Shown: positions 18,814-30,723, counted from the stretch's first letter. The stretch is DNA of 46,327 nucleotides from Nocardioides sp. (GCA_025965125.1 JAOPXM010000135.1:1-46327); one strand, 5' to 3'. The notes: generated from the letters alone by a model not told the origin. Translations and numbers: made by a program.

Positions 18814-19605
18814 GTGAGCCACGCTGCTGCGGGCCGCGAGCCGGACCTGGTCGAGGACGAGATCGTCCTGCACGGTCGGATCATGCCTGCGTCCAATGCC
18901 ACCTTCGTGGGCGAGATCGGGGGCTCGGGCGGCCTACGCGTGGTCTACAAGCCGATCGCGGGGGAGCGGCCGCTGTGGGACTTCCCCGACGGCAACCTCG
19001 CTTCACGGGAGGTGGCGGCGTACCTCGTCTCCGAGGCCTTCGGCTGGGACGTCGTTCCCCAGACTTGGCTGCGGGACGGACCGCACGGCCGCGGCATGGT
19101 CCAGCGTTGGCAGGAGCCGGACGAGGACCAGGTGGCGGTCACGCTCGTCCCGGAGGGCGAGGTCCCGTCGGGTTGGCGCCGCGTGTTCGACGGCGTCGAC
19201 GGCCACGACCAACCGGTCTCCCTGATTCACGAGGACTCCGAGGCCCTGCGTCGGATGGCAGTCTTCGACGTTGTGGTCAACAACGCCGATCGCAAGGGCG
19301 GACACGTGCTCGAGATGACCGACGGCCACCGCTACGGCGTCGACCACGGCATCACGTTCCACACCGACCACAAGCTCCGGACGGTGCTGTGGGGCTGGCT
19401 GGGTGAGGAGCTCACCGAGAACGAGGTCCGCGCCCTCCGTCGCCTGCGCGCTGACCTGCGCGGCGATCTGGGTACTGCCCTGTCCCAGCACCTGACCGAT
19501 CTCGAGGTCGACTCGGTGGCCCGGCGCTGCGACCGGTTGTTGGGCCGAGGGCTGATGCCATCGCCGCGCGGGGAGTACCCCGCGATCCCGTGGCCGCCGT
19601 TCTGA
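18814..19605 (+). CDS. SCO1664-family, PI3/4-kinase-like fold protein
   Basis: The 263-residue protein resembles the SCO1664 family, whose fold is related to PI3/4- and HipA-type kinases. Visible active-site elements are the ATP Lys in VVYKPIAGERPLWDFP (Lys46), the catalytic loop DVVVNNADRKGGHVL (Asp159) and the metal-binding Asp in YGVDHG (Asp177), then FHTDHKLRTVLWGW. The substrate is unknown; it may phosphorylate a protein or small molecule. The GTG at 18814 follows the DUF3090 stop by 7 nt with only a weak Shine-Dalgarno. It is immediately upstream of mshC, consistent with the conserved actinobacterial neighbourhood. Confidence 0.86.
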   Translation: MSHAAAGREPDLVEDEIVLHGRIMPASNATFVGEIGGSGGLRVVYKPIAGERPLWDFPDGNLASREVAAYLVSEAFGWDVVPQTWLRDGPHGRGMVQRWQEPDEDQVAVTLVPEGEVPSGWRRVFDGVDGHDQPVSLIHEDSEALRRMAVFDVVVNNADRKGGHVLEMTDGHRYGVDHGITFHTDHKLRTVLWGWLGEELTENEVRALRRLRADLRGDLGTALSQHLTDLEVDSVARRCDRLLGRGLMPSPRGEYPAIPWPPF

Positions 19606-19634
19606 CCGTGGTCGGCCGCTCACTCGCGGACCAT

Positions 19635-19640
19635 TAGGCT
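19635..19640 (+). promoter_or_regulatory. Leaderless -10 of mshC
   Basis: TAGGCT ends 7 nt before the ATG at 19648. No Shine-Dalgarno is present. Confidence 0.5.
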
Positions 19641-19647
19641 TCGGGAC

Positions 19648-20886
19648 ATGCGTGCCTGGCCCTCACCGGAGATCTCGACCCTGCCCGTCGTGGGGCCACC
19701 GGTCGCCATCCACGACACCGCAACCGGAGCGTTGGTGACGACACGGCCCGACGGGCCGGCGCGGCTCTACGCCTGCGGGATCACGCCGTACGACGCCACC
19801 CACATGGGGCACGCCGCGACGTACCTCGCGATGGACCTGCTGAACCGCGCCTGGCGCAGCGCGGGACACGACGTGACGTATGTCCAGAACGTCACCGACG
19901 TCGACGACCCCCTTCTGGAGCGCGCGGCGAAGGTCCACGTCGACTGGGTCGAGCTCGCTGAGCGGGAGACGGAGCTCTTCCGCCAGGACATGACGGCGCT
20001 CCGGGTGCTGCCGCCGGCGCACTATGTCGGGGCGGTCGAGTCCATCCCGCTGGTGGTCGAGCTGATCGAGCGGCTCAACGCCGCCGGAGCCGTCTACCGC
20101 GTCGAGGACGACTGGTACTTCTCGGTCACCGCCGACCCTGCCTTCGGGGACGAGTCCAACTACGACCGCGAGACGATGCTGCGGATCTATCCGGAGCGCG
20201 GCGGCGACCCGGACCGACCCGGCAAGAAGGACCCGCTGGACTGCATCGTGTGGCGGGGCGAGAGGGACGGCGAGCCGTCGTGGCCGAGCCCGTTCGGCCC
20301 GGGTCGTCCCGGTTGGCACATCGAGTGCACGGCCATCGCGCAGCACCACCTGGGTGGCTCCTTCGACGTCCAGGGCGGCGGCAGCGACCTGGTCTTCCCG
20401 CACCACGAGATGTGCGCCGGGCACGCGCACGTGGCCGTCCCCGGGACCCCGTTCGCCCAGGTCTACGCCCACGCGGGAATGGTGGCCTATGACGGAGAGA
20501 AGATGTCGAAGTCGAAGGGCAACCTGGTCTTCGTCTCGGCCCTCCGCAACAGCGACGTTGACCCGATGGCGATCCGGCTCACGTTGCTGCGTCATCACTA
20601 CCGCTCCGACTGGGAGTGGACCGATGGAGAGCTGTGGGACTCCGTCGACACCCTTTCGGCCTGGCGCAAGGCGCTGTCCTTGGGCGCCGGCGCACCTGCG
20701 CGTCCGGTTGTCGAGGCAATTCTCGCGGCGCTGGCCGATGACCTCGACGCACCTCGGGCGGCCGCCGCGGTGGACGGATGGGTGGCGGCCACGCTCGGCA
20801 CCGACGGGCTCGCGGACACCAGTGACCCGGACGCCGCGATGGCGATGCTGGCGGCGCTCGACGCGGCCCTGGGCCTCGCCGTCTGA
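19648..20886 (+). CDS. mshC: Mycothiol ligase MshC
   Basis: The 412-residue protein is a class I aminoacyl-tRNA-synthetase-like ligase, close to CysRS but shorter. It has a zinc Cys in [16 protein letters not shown], which also holds the HIGH-like element, the [20 protein letters not shown] segment and the KMSKS loop [10 protein letters not shown]. MshC couples Cys to GlcN-Ins with ATP, the penultimate step of mycothiol synthesis. Mycothiol is the major thiol of actinobacteria. The C-terminal tRNA-binding domain of CysRS is absent, supporting MshC over CysS. It converges with PAC2, with 1 bp between stops. Confidence 0.95.
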   Translation: MRAWPSPEISTLPVVGPPVAIHDTATGALVTTRPDGPARLYACGITPYDATHMGHAATYLAMDLLNRAWRSAGHDVTYVQNVTDVDDPLLERAAKVHVDWVELAERETELFRQDMTALRVLPPAHYVGAVESIPLVVELIERLNAAGAVYRVEDDWYFSVTADPAFGDESNYDRETMLRIYPERGGDPDRPGKKDPLDCIVWRGERDGEPSWPSPFGPGRPGWHIECTAIAQHHLGGSFDVQGGGSDLVFPHHEMCAGHAHVAVPGTPFAQVYAHAGMVAYDGEKMSKSKGNLVFVSALRNSDVDPMAIRLTLLRHHYRSDWEWTDGELWDSVDTLSAWRKALSLGAGAPARPVVEAILAALADDLDAPRAAAAVDGWVAATLGTDGLADTSDPDAAMAMLAALDAALGLAV

Positions 20887-20887
20887 G

Positions 20888-21736
20888 TCAGCCCTCTTCG
20901 GTCCGCCGCTTGAGGTACCGCTCGAACTCGCGGGCGATCGCCTCGCCCGAGGCCTCGGGGAGGTCGGTCGTGTCGCGGGTCTCCTCGAGGGCGCGCACGT
21001 AGTCGGCGACGTCCTCGTCCTCCTCGGCGAGCTCGTCGACGCCGCGCTCCCAGGCACGGGCGTCCTCGGGCAGGTCGCCCAGCGGGATGCTGACCTCGAG
21101 GAGGTCCTCGAGCTGGCCGATGAGGGCCAGCGTGGCCTTCGGACAGGGCGGCTGGGCGACGTAATGGGGCACGGCGGCCCAGTAGGACACGGCCGGGATG
21201 TCGAGCTTCACGCAGGCGTCCTGGAAGACCCCGACGATGCCGGTCGGCCCTTCGTACGTCGACTGCTCCAGCTTGAGCCGGTCGACCAGGTCGGGCTCGG
21301 TGGCGGTGCCGGTGACCGGGATCGGCCGCGTGTGCGGGGTGTCGGCCAGCAGCGCGCCGAGCGTCACCACCAGCTCGCCGCCCAGGTCGTCGCAGGCCGC
21401 GAGCAGCTCGGCGCAGAACTGGCGCCAGCGCATGTTCGGCTCGATCCCGCGGATCAGGATCACGTCGCGGTCGAGGTCAGGAGGCGAGGCGACCGCGATC
21501 TGGGTGCTGGGCCAGGTGATCCGACGGTGCCCGAGCTCGTCGCTGCCGACGATGGGCCGGTTCACCTGGAAGTCGTAGAACTCCTCGGGGTCTATCGCGC
21601 CCACGATCCGCGCGTTCCACACCCGGATGAGGTGGTCGACGACCGACGATGCCGCGTCGGCCGCGTCGTTCCAGCCCTCGAAGGCTGCGATCACCAGGGG
21701 ATCAACCAGGTCGGGCGCGTCGTCGAACTCAATCAC
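20888..21736 (-). CDS. PAC2 family protein
   Basis: The 282-residue protein has the PAC2 family pattern: the start DAPDLVDPLVIAAFEGWNDA, then VVDHLI, ILIRGIEPNMRWRQFCAELL, VTLGALLADTPHTRPIPVTG, and VPHYVAQPPCPKATLALIGQ. The eukaryotic relatives are proteasome assembly chaperones, while bacterial members are of unknown role. The C-terminus is acidic and helical (DELAEEDEDVADYVRALEET). The GTG at 21736 has TAGGCT 6 nt upstream. The Pup-proteasome genes are about 16 kb away, so a link to the proteasome is only suggestive. Confidence 0.9.
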   Translation of the reverse strand: MIEFDDAPDLVDPLVIAAFEGWNDAADAASSVVDHLIRVWNARIVGAIDPEEFYDFQVNRPIVGSDELGHRRITWPSTQIAVASPPDLDRDVILIRGIEPNMRWRQFCAELLAACDDLGGELVVTLGALLADTPHTRPIPVTGTATEPDLVDRLKLEQSTYEGPTGIVGVFQDACVKLDIPAVSYWAAVPHYVAQPPCPKATLALIGQLEDLLEVSIPLGDLPEDARAWERGVDELAEEDEDVADYVRALEETRDTTDLPEASGEAIAREFERYLKRRTEEG

Positions 21737-21742
21737 GTACTG

Positions 21743-21748
21743 AGCCTA
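21743..21748 (-). promoter_or_regulatory. Leaderless -10 of PAC2 gene
   Basis: TAGGCT on the minus strand lies 6 nt before the GTG at 21736. Confidence 0.5.
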
Positions 21749-21872
21749 GTCATGTGGGTCGTACGGCGGGTGGGTTGCCGCATCCTCGTGACGCGCCCGG
21801 GGCTGTGTCGTTGACGTCCCTGTCCGAGGATTTCTCCGGCCGCTCGCCCGGGTGTCACCATTCGGTCAGGGG

Positions 21873-21887
21873 GTCCACCACGTGGAC
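21873..21887 (+). promoter_or_regulatory. Palindrome over the metH -35 region
   Basis: GTCCAC-CAC-GTGGAC is a perfect 6+6 bp inverted repeat. Given the -10 at 21896-21901 its left arm sits at the expected -35 position, where a repressor or activator could bind. Confidence 0.45.
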
Positions 21888-21895
21888 ACGCTTCC

Positions 21896-21901
21896 TACGC
21901 T
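21896..21901 (+). promoter_or_regulatory. -10 of metH
   Basis: TACGCT predicts transcription start at about A21908, which is the first base of a hairpin. Confidence 0.4.
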
Positions 21902-21907
21902 TGACAC

Positions 21908-21926
21908 AGCCGCCCTTCCGGCGGCT
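21908..21926 (+). other. 5'-terminal hairpin of metH leader
   Basis: AGCCGCC-CTTCC-GGCGGCT forms a perfect 7-bp stem starting at the predicted +1, followed by the Shine-Dalgarno GAGGAG and the GTG at 21941. It may stabilise the mRNA 5' end. No B12 or SAM riboswitch core was recognised. Confidence 0.45.
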
Positions 21927-21940
21927 CGAGAGGAGTATCC

Positions 21941-25693
<3,753 letters not shown>

Positions 25694-26363
25694 TCCTTCC
25701 CGCAGCCGTCCTGTGGGACATGGACGGCACACTCGTCGACACCGAGCCCTACTGGATCGATGCCGAGTTCGAGCTGGCCGAGGAGCACGACGGCGCCTGG
25801 AGTCACGAGCACGCGCTCAACCTGGTGGGTCACGAGCTGATCGCCTCCGGTCACTACATCCGTGAGCACATGGGCATCGACCTCGCCCCGGAGCAGATCG
25901 TCGAAGAGCTGCTCGACCGCGTGGTCGCCCGCGTCGAGCAGCGGGTGCCGTGGTGCCCGGGGGCGGTCGACCTGGTGACCAGCCTGTCCTCGGCGGGTGT
26001 GCCGTGTGCGCTGGTCACGATGTCCTACACGCGCTTCGTGGCCCCCATCCTCGCCAACCTCCCGAACGGGACGTTTCGCGCGATCGTCACCGGGGACGAG
26101 GTGTCGCAGGGCAAGCCCCACCCGGAGCCGTACCTCACCGCAGCTGCCCTGCTGGGAGTCGACCCATCAGACTGCCTGGCCATCGAGGACTCGAACACCG
26201 GGGCCACGTCTGCGGCCGAGGCGGGCTGTCGGGTGCTGGTCGTGCCCAACAACGTCCGGGTGCCGCCCGGACCGCGTCGGATATTCGCCGACTCGCTGGT
26301 GGGTCTGGACGTCGAAGCCGTCTGGCGGGGTGGCTTGTCCATGGTCAGGGATGATCAGAGATG

Positions 26364-26481
26364 ACTAGGCGAAACCAGGACATGGTCCTAGTACCACCGG
26401 ACAATGGTGTGCCGTACCTCGCTTGGGCGAGGCTTCGAGCAACTCGGGGGAGCCTGCTACTTCCCTCGAAGAGGAAGCAGG
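26364..26481 (+). other. Structured leader with three hairpins before the secreted-protein gene
   Basis: Three hairpins lie in this stretch. The first is ACTAGG(cgaa)ACCA-loop-TGGTCCTAGT at 26364-26392. The second is CCTCGC-TTGG-GCGAGG at 26417-26432. The third is CCTGC(tac)TTCC-loop-GGAAGCAGG at 26453-26481. The third includes the purine-rich GAGGAAG that would act as Shine-Dalgarno for the GTG at 26487. In-frame codons here are AGG, CTA, GTA and CGA-rich, unlike the neighbours, so it looks non-coding. The ATG at 26361 that overlaps the HAD stop is therefore not preferred. Confidence 0.5.
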
Positions 26482-26486
26482 TTCCA

Positions 26487-26885
26487 GTGTTCGTCCGACG
26501 CAGTCCCGCCATCGTGCTCAGCCTAGTTCTGAGCTCAGCGGCCCTCGCCATGATGCCTTCGGCTCTGGCGAGTGATGGCGGGCCTGCGAAGGACGTTGAC
26601 GACTGCATGAACGCCAGCACGTACAAGCTCAAGGTCAGCATCGACGAAGACGGGCGACTGGCCGTCGTTGGAGCGGTGTTCAGCGAGGACGACGACTACT
26701 GGTCGTGGAAGCTCCGGCACAACGGCGACTTGTCTGCTTCGGGCGAGGTCAAGGCCCGCGAGGACATCGACCGTTCGTTCCGCGTCGTCCGCACGATGGG
26801 GAACTTTGATGGCCCCGACTGGATCGTGTTCCGCGCCGAGAACGAGCGCTCTGGTGAGGTCTGCAGGGGCGAGCTCTACTACTAG
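26487..26885 (+). CDS. Small secreted protein of unknown function
   Basis: A 132-residue protein with a Sec signal peptide: VFVRRSPAIVLSLVLSSAAL then an Ala-rich cut site near SALA-SDGG. The mature part is about 100 residues with one Cys near its start (DVDDCMNAS) and one near its end (GEVCRGELYY), suggesting a disulfide. Short beta-strand motifs (RLAVVGAVFS, DWIVFRAEN) suggest a beta sandwich. I recognise no family. Codon third positions are less GC-rich than in flanking genes, a possible sign of transfer. It lies between the HAD gene and a sensor kinase gene. An alternative 174-residue form would start at ATG 26361, overlapping the HAD stop. Confidence 0.6.
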   Translation: MFVRRSPAIVLSLVLSSAALAMMPSALASDGGPAKDVDDCMNASTYKLKVSIDEDGRLAVVGAVFSEDDDYWSWKLRHNGDLSASGEVKAREDIDRSFRVVRTMGNFDGPDWIVFRAENERSGEVCRGELYY

Positions 26886-26886
26886 C

Positions 26887-26907
26887 CCACATGTGGACCA
26901 CTATCCT
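26887..26907 (+). promoter_or_regulatory. Palindrome and -10 before the two-component system
   Basis: CCACATGTGG at 26887-26896 is a perfect 10-bp palindrome. It precedes TATCCT at 26902-26907, a plausible -10. The palindrome would occupy the promoter spacer, where a repressor could act. Confidence 0.35.
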
Positions 26908-26955
26908 GTCCCACCAGCACGACACTCGTCCGGAAAGGCGACCTCGCTGGTGCGC

Positions 26956-28242
26956 ATGCTCAGGAGCCCGCTCGCCCAGTTCCTGTTCATCGGGGTACTC
27001 ACCGTCGTCGGCATCATCATCACCAGCGACTACCTCGCTGGCCGCTCGGCCGCGGACGAGGCGCTCGCCGAGGCGGGCCGCACCACCGAAATCCTTGCTC
27101 GTTCCGTTGCCGAACCGGACTTTCCGAAGGCGCTCCTCGGCGACGAGGTGAAGTACGGCGTCGCCGACAAGTACGACCGGGAGGTGCTCAAGCGCCTCAA
27201 GCCCCAGGAACCGAACGTCGAGCACATCATCATCTGGCGCCCAGACGGCCGCGTCGTCTACGCCGACCCGCTCAAGCTGGTGGGGCACTCATTTGCCTTG
27301 GACGCCGAGCAGCAGCAAACCCTGTCGAGTCGAAGCGGGACGCGTTCATCGCCGGCCGACCCCAACTCGGCGCAGAACCGCCTGATTGGTGACACCGATG
27401 GGCTGGTTCAGATCTACACCCGGATGGAGGCGCCCACGGGTGAGCCGCTGCTCTTCGAGGCGTACTACTCGTTTGACGAGATCGACAAGAGGCAGCAGGA
27501 GATCTACGGCTCCTTCCGGTGGCTGGCCATCGGCCCCGTCCTCCTGCTGATGGGCGTCGTCACGATCATGTTGACGTTCCTCACCCGGCAGATCACGAGT
27601 GCCGGTACGGAGCGCGAGCGGCTGCTGCGCTCGGCGATCGACGCCTCCGATGCCGAGCGTCGCAGGATCGCCCGGGACCTGCATGACGGCGTCGTCCAGG
27701 ACCTGGCCGGCACGACGTACTCGATCTCGGCGGTGGCGCGCGATGCAGGGACCCCGACGGAGACCAGGGCCAGCCTCCAGGGCGCGACGGTCGCGCTGCG
27801 GGCCAGCCTGCGCGGACTTCGTTCGCTGCTGGCTGAGATCCACCCTCCCGAGCTCCATGCCGAAGGGCTCGCCGCCGCCCTCGCCGACCTGATCGCCCCG
27901 GCGAGCGCGGCCGGGATCCAGGCCTCGGTGAGCGTCGAGGGAGCGGAGATCGGGTCGGACGCGGGGGTGGCGCTGGTGTGGCGGGTGGCCCAGGAGGCGG
28001 TCCGCAACGCGATCCGGCACTCGGGCGCGTCAACGCTCGCGGTGACGGTGCGACGAGACGACACCAAGCTCGTCCTCGAGGTAGTCGATGACGGCGCCGG
28101 CTTCGACCCGGCCGTCAGGGATCCCGATCGCTTCGGTCTGCGCGGGCTCCGCAGTCTGGTCACCGACATCGGGGGCAAGCTGGAGGTGCGCTCCGCGGTG
28201 GGTGAGGGGACCACGGTCCGGATGGAGGTGGACGTGCAGTGA
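26956..28242 (+). CDS. Sensor histidine kinase (HisKA_3, NarL-type)
   Basis: The 428-residue protein has TM1 near residues 5-25 (FLFIGVLTVVGIIITSDYL), an extracytoplasmic sensor region (about 30-190) and TM2 near 195-215 (IGPVLLLMGVVTIMLTFL). The dimerisation/phosphoacceptor motif ASDAERRRIARDLHDGVVQD has His243. The ATPase domain shows AQEAVRNAIRHSGA (N box) and VVDDGAGFDP (G box). It phosphorylates the LuxR-type regulator encoded just downstream, whose start overlaps its stop by 4 bp. The signal sensed is unknown. The ATG at 26956 is preferred; an in-frame GTG at 26950 is possible and the Shine-Dalgarno is weak. Confidence 0.9.
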   Translation: MLRSPLAQFLFIGVLTVVGIIITSDYLAGRSAADEALAEAGRTTEILARSVAEPDFPKALLGDEVKYGVADKYDREVLKRLKPQEPNVEHIIIWRPDGRVVYADPLKLVGHSFALDAEQQQTLSSRSGTRSSPADPNSAQNRLIGDTDGLVQIYTRMEAPTGEPLLFEAYYSFDEIDKRQQEIYGSFRWLAIGPVLLLMGVVTIMLTFLTRQITSAGTERERLLRSAIDASDAERRRIARDLHDGVVQDLAGTTYSISAVARDAGTPTETRASLQGATVALRASLRGLRSLLAEIHPPELHAEGLAAALADLIAPASAAGIQASVSVEGAEIGSDAGVALVWRVAQEAVRNAIRHSGASTLAVTVRRDDTKLVLEVVDDGAGFDPAVRDPDRFGLRGLRSLVTDIGGKLEVRSAVGEGTTVRMEVDVQ

Positions 28243-28880
28243 CGGACACCTACGACGAGACCCCGCCCATCAGGGTGGTCCTCGTGGACGACCATGCGGT
28301 GATCCGCGCGGGTCTCCAGCAGCTCCTCGGTGGCACCCACGACATCGAGGTCGTCGGGCAGGCGGAGAACGGCGCCCAGGCCCTCGAGGTCGTGCGCGAG
28401 CTGCGACCCGACGTGGTGCTGATGGACCTGCAGATGCCCGGTGTCGACGGGGTCACGGCGACCCGCAACATCATGGCGGAGAAGCTGGGCGTGGACGTCC
28501 TGGTGCTGACGTCCTACTCCGACGGTGAACGGATCGTGGGGGCCCTGGACGCCGGTGCGGTCGGCTACCTGCTCAAGGACGCGGACCCCGAGGACGTGCT
28601 GGAGGGCATCCGGGCCGTCAGCCGGGGCGAGTCGCCGATCCATCCCCGCGCCGCCCGCGCGCTCCTCGGCTTCCGCTCGGGATCGAACCAGGTCCAGCTC
28701 ACCACGCGCGAGACCGAGGTCCTGGGACTGGTGCGCGAGGGCCTTGCGAACAAGCAGATCGCGCGCCGGCTCGAGATCAGCGAGCGCACCGTGAAGGCCC
28801 ACCTGACCTCCGCGTTCGCCAGGATCGGCGTGAGTGACCGGACCCAGGCGGCCCTGTGGGCCGAGCGCAACGGCCTCTGA
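28239..28880 (+). CDS. NarL/FixJ-type response regulator
   Basis: The 213-residue protein is a classic LuxR-type response regulator. The receiver has the acidic pair VDDH (17-19), the phospho-acceptor Asp63 in VVLMDLQMPG, VLTSYSD and the Lys in GYLLKDADP. The HTH reads LTTRETEVLGLVREGLANKQ and ISERTVKAHLTSAFARIG. Its GTG overlaps the sensor kinase stop by 4 bp (GTGA). It lies 171 bp upstream of the substrate-binding-protein gene of an ABC importer, and may regulate it (inference). Confidence 0.95.
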   Translation: MTDTYDETPPIRVVLVDDHAVIRAGLQQLLGGTHDIEVVGQAENGAQALEVVRELRPDVVLMDLQMPGVDGVTATRNIMAEKLGVDVLVLTSYSDGERIVGALDAGAVGYLLKDADPEDVLEGIRAVSRGESPIHPRAARALLGFRSGSNQVQLTTRETEVLGLVREGLANKQIARRLEISERTVKAHLTSAFARIGVSDRTQAALWAERNGL

Positions 28881-28925
28881 GCACCGGCTCGACCGCAGAT
28901 GCTTCGGCCGCGCCGCGCCCAGGAC

Positions 28926-28946
28926 CGCAATCGTTGCCGGATTGCG
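28926..28946 (+). terminator. Terminator-like hairpin after the response regulator
   Basis: CGCAATC-GTTGCCG-GATTGCG is a perfect 7-bp stem with a 7-nt loop 45 bp after the stop. There is no T-run, so the call is weak. Confidence 0.35.
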
Positions 28947-28992
28947 ACCTTCTGCGCCGATTCCTGTGGTGACGGGACCGACCCATGACGAG

Positions 28993-28998
28993 TAGGTT
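28993..28998 (+). promoter_or_regulatory. -10 of ABC importer operon
   Basis: TAGGTT predicts transcription from about 29005. The leader then holds GACCCC (29010-29015) and GGGGTC (29026-29031), a 6-bp stem, before the Shine-Dalgarno GAGG and the GTG at 29052. Confidence 0.35.
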
Positions 28999-29051
28999 CC
29001 GATCCGACCGACCCCACAGAGACGGGGGGTCCGGACTCATGAGGTGGTTAG

Positions 29052-30674
29052 GTGAACGGCAAGAAGAAGAATGTACTCGCACTGGTGGGGGCGGGCGTCC
29101 TGCTCGTATCACTGGCGGCATGCGGCGGCGACAACAACGGTGACAACGGGAGCGGCGGCAGCGGGGGAGGCGCTGACGGCACTCCCTGGATCCTCGGTAC
29201 GACGGATCCGGTCACCGCGGTCGACCCGGCCGGCTCCTACGACTTCGGTTCGTGGAACATGCAGTACAACATCTTCGAGCAGCTCGTCTCGATCCCGGCA
29301 GGTGGCGACACCCCGGTCGGGGATGCGGCCAAGTCCTGTGACTACGACAACCCGACGACGGTCACCTGCACCCTCCGCAGTGGTCTGACGTTCTCCAACG
29401 GCGACGCGCTCACGTCTTCGGACGTGATGTTCTCGTTCAAGCGGAACATCGAGATCGCGGACCCCAACGGCTCCTCGGTGCTGCTCGGCGCGATCAGCAA
29501 CGGCGACGAGAAGAGCCCGACTCTCGCCGACGGTGCCATCGAGACACCCGACGACACGACCGTGGTCTTCCACCTCAACCAGCCAGACCTGACGTTCATC
29601 AAGGTCCTGTCCACGGCAACCTCGTCGATCGTCGACGAGGAGGTCTTCCCGGCTGACAAGCTCCTGGCCGACGACGCCGTCATCGGCTCCGGCCCCTTCG
29701 TGCTCAGCCAGTACAAGCCCGGTGAGCAGGCAGTGTTTGAGGCCAACACGGCCTACGACGGCCCGCGTGCCGCTCAGGCCTCGCAGGTGTTCGTGAAGTA
29801 CTACAGCGACCCGGCACCGCTGAAGACCGATGTGGAGAACGGCGCCGTCGACATCGCCTGGCGCACGCTGAGCCCGACCGACCTGACGTCCCTGGAGGAC
29901 GGCGGCAAGGTCGACGTCGTCCGCGGCAAGGGCTCGGAGTTCCGTTACTGGGTCTGGCAGCTCAACAACGACGTTGCCAAGGACACGGCGACCCGCCAGG
30001 CCGCCGCGCAGATCATCGACCGCGATGCGATCGCGCAGAACGCCTACGACGGGACCGTCGCGCCGGCCTACTCGATCGTGCCTCCCGGCTTCGGCGGGCA
30101 GAAGGACTCCTTCCAGGAGAAGTACGGCGAGCCCAGCGTCGACGCGGCCAAGAAGATCCTCGACGACGCCGGGATCGCGACCCCGGTGAAGATCACGCTG
30201 GGCTACACCCCGACCCACTACGGCCCCAACGCCGTGGACGAGGCCAACGAGTTCGCCGACCAGCTGAACAGCAGCGGCCTGTTCGAGGTCAAGACCCAGG
30301 ACGCGGAGTGGGAGGAGTACCAGACCCTCTACAAGGAGGGTGCCTACGACCTGTTCATCCTGGGTTGGTACCCCGACTTCCTGGACGCCGACAACTACCT
30401 CACGCCGTTCATCCGTGACGGTGGCTTCTTCGCCAACGGCTACACCAACGACAAGGTCAACACACTGCTTGACCAGGAGCTCGGCGAGACGGACGAGGCT
30501 GCCCGCAACGACGAGATCGGTCAGCTCCAGGACATCGTGGCCGAGGACGTGCCGCTGATCCCCTCCTGGAACGGTCAGAACGTCGCGGTCGCGTCGAAGT
30601 CGATGAGTGGAGTCGCGGACACGCTCGACCCGACGTACATCTTCCGCTTCTGGATGATCAGCAAGAGCGGCTGA
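29052..30674 (+). CDS. ABC importer substrate-binding lipoprotein (family 5)
   Basis: The 540-residue lipoprotein has the signal peptide VLALVGAGVLLVSLAAC with the lipidated Cys24, then a Gly/Asn/Asp-rich spacer. The mature protein has the family 5 (peptide/nickel/opine type) pattern: LTFSNGDALTSSDVMFSFKR, VIGSGPFVLSQYKPGEQ and the C-terminal DIVAEDVPLIPSWNGQN. It should bind peptides or related compounds outside the membrane and deliver them to the two permeases encoded downstream. GTG start, Shine-Dalgarno GAGG 7 nt upstream. The substrate cannot be inferred from sequence. Confidence 0.94.
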   Translation: MNGKKKNVLALVGAGVLLVSLAACGGDNNGDNGSGGSGGGADGTPWILGTTDPVTAVDPAGSYDFGSWNMQYNIFEQLVSIPAGGDTPVGDAAKSCDYDNPTTVTCTLRSGLTFSNGDALTSSDVMFSFKRNIEIADPNGSSVLLGAISNGDEKSPTLADGAIETPDDTTVVFHLNQPDLTFIKVLSTATSSIVDEEVFPADKLLADDAVIGSGPFVLSQYKPGEQAVFEANTAYDGPRAAQASQVFVKYYSDPAPLKTDVENGAVDIAWRTLSPTDLTSLEDGGKVDVVRGKGSEFRYWVWQLNNDVAKDTATRQAAAQIIDRDAIAQNAYDGTVAPAYSIVPPGFGGQKDSFQEKYGEPSVDAAKKILDDAGIATPVKITLGYTPTHYGPNAVDEANEFADQLNSSGLFEVKTQDAEWEEYQTLYKEGAYDLFILGWYPDFLDADNYLTPFIRDGGFFANGYTNDKVNTLLDQELGETDEAARNDEIGQLQDIVAEDVPLIPSWNGQNVAVASKSMSGVADTLDPTYIFRFWMISKSG

Positions 30675-30689
30675 GCGCAGGTCCGTCAG

Positions 30690-30723
30690 GGGGAGGGCGT
30701 CCACCGAGGTGTGCGCCCTCCCC
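30690..30723 (+). other. Strong intercistronic hairpin between SBP and permease
   Basis: GGGGAGGGCG and CGCCCTCCCC form a perfect 10-bp stem with a 14-nt loop, 15 bp after the SBP stop. It likely limits readthrough or shields the SBP mRNA from 3' decay, giving excess binding protein over permease. Confidence 0.55.

Noticed and set aside
19648-20886. Cysteinyl-tRNA synthetase
   Set aside because: Length is about 412 residues and the C-terminal tRNA-binding domain is missing; the actinobacterial context fits MshC.
21737-21940. Cobalamin, SAM or SAH riboswitch upstream of metH
   Set aside because: I found no recognisable core (such as a B12-box) in the 200 bp leader; only a palindrome and a short hairpin are visible. 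A covariance-model search would be decisive.
26361-26486. N-terminal 42-residue extension of the secreted protein from the ATG overlapping the HAD stop
   Set aside because: Its codons are rare for this genome, it would put a long basic segment before the signal peptide, and the DNA folds into hairpins; GTG 26487 gives a normal signal peptide.
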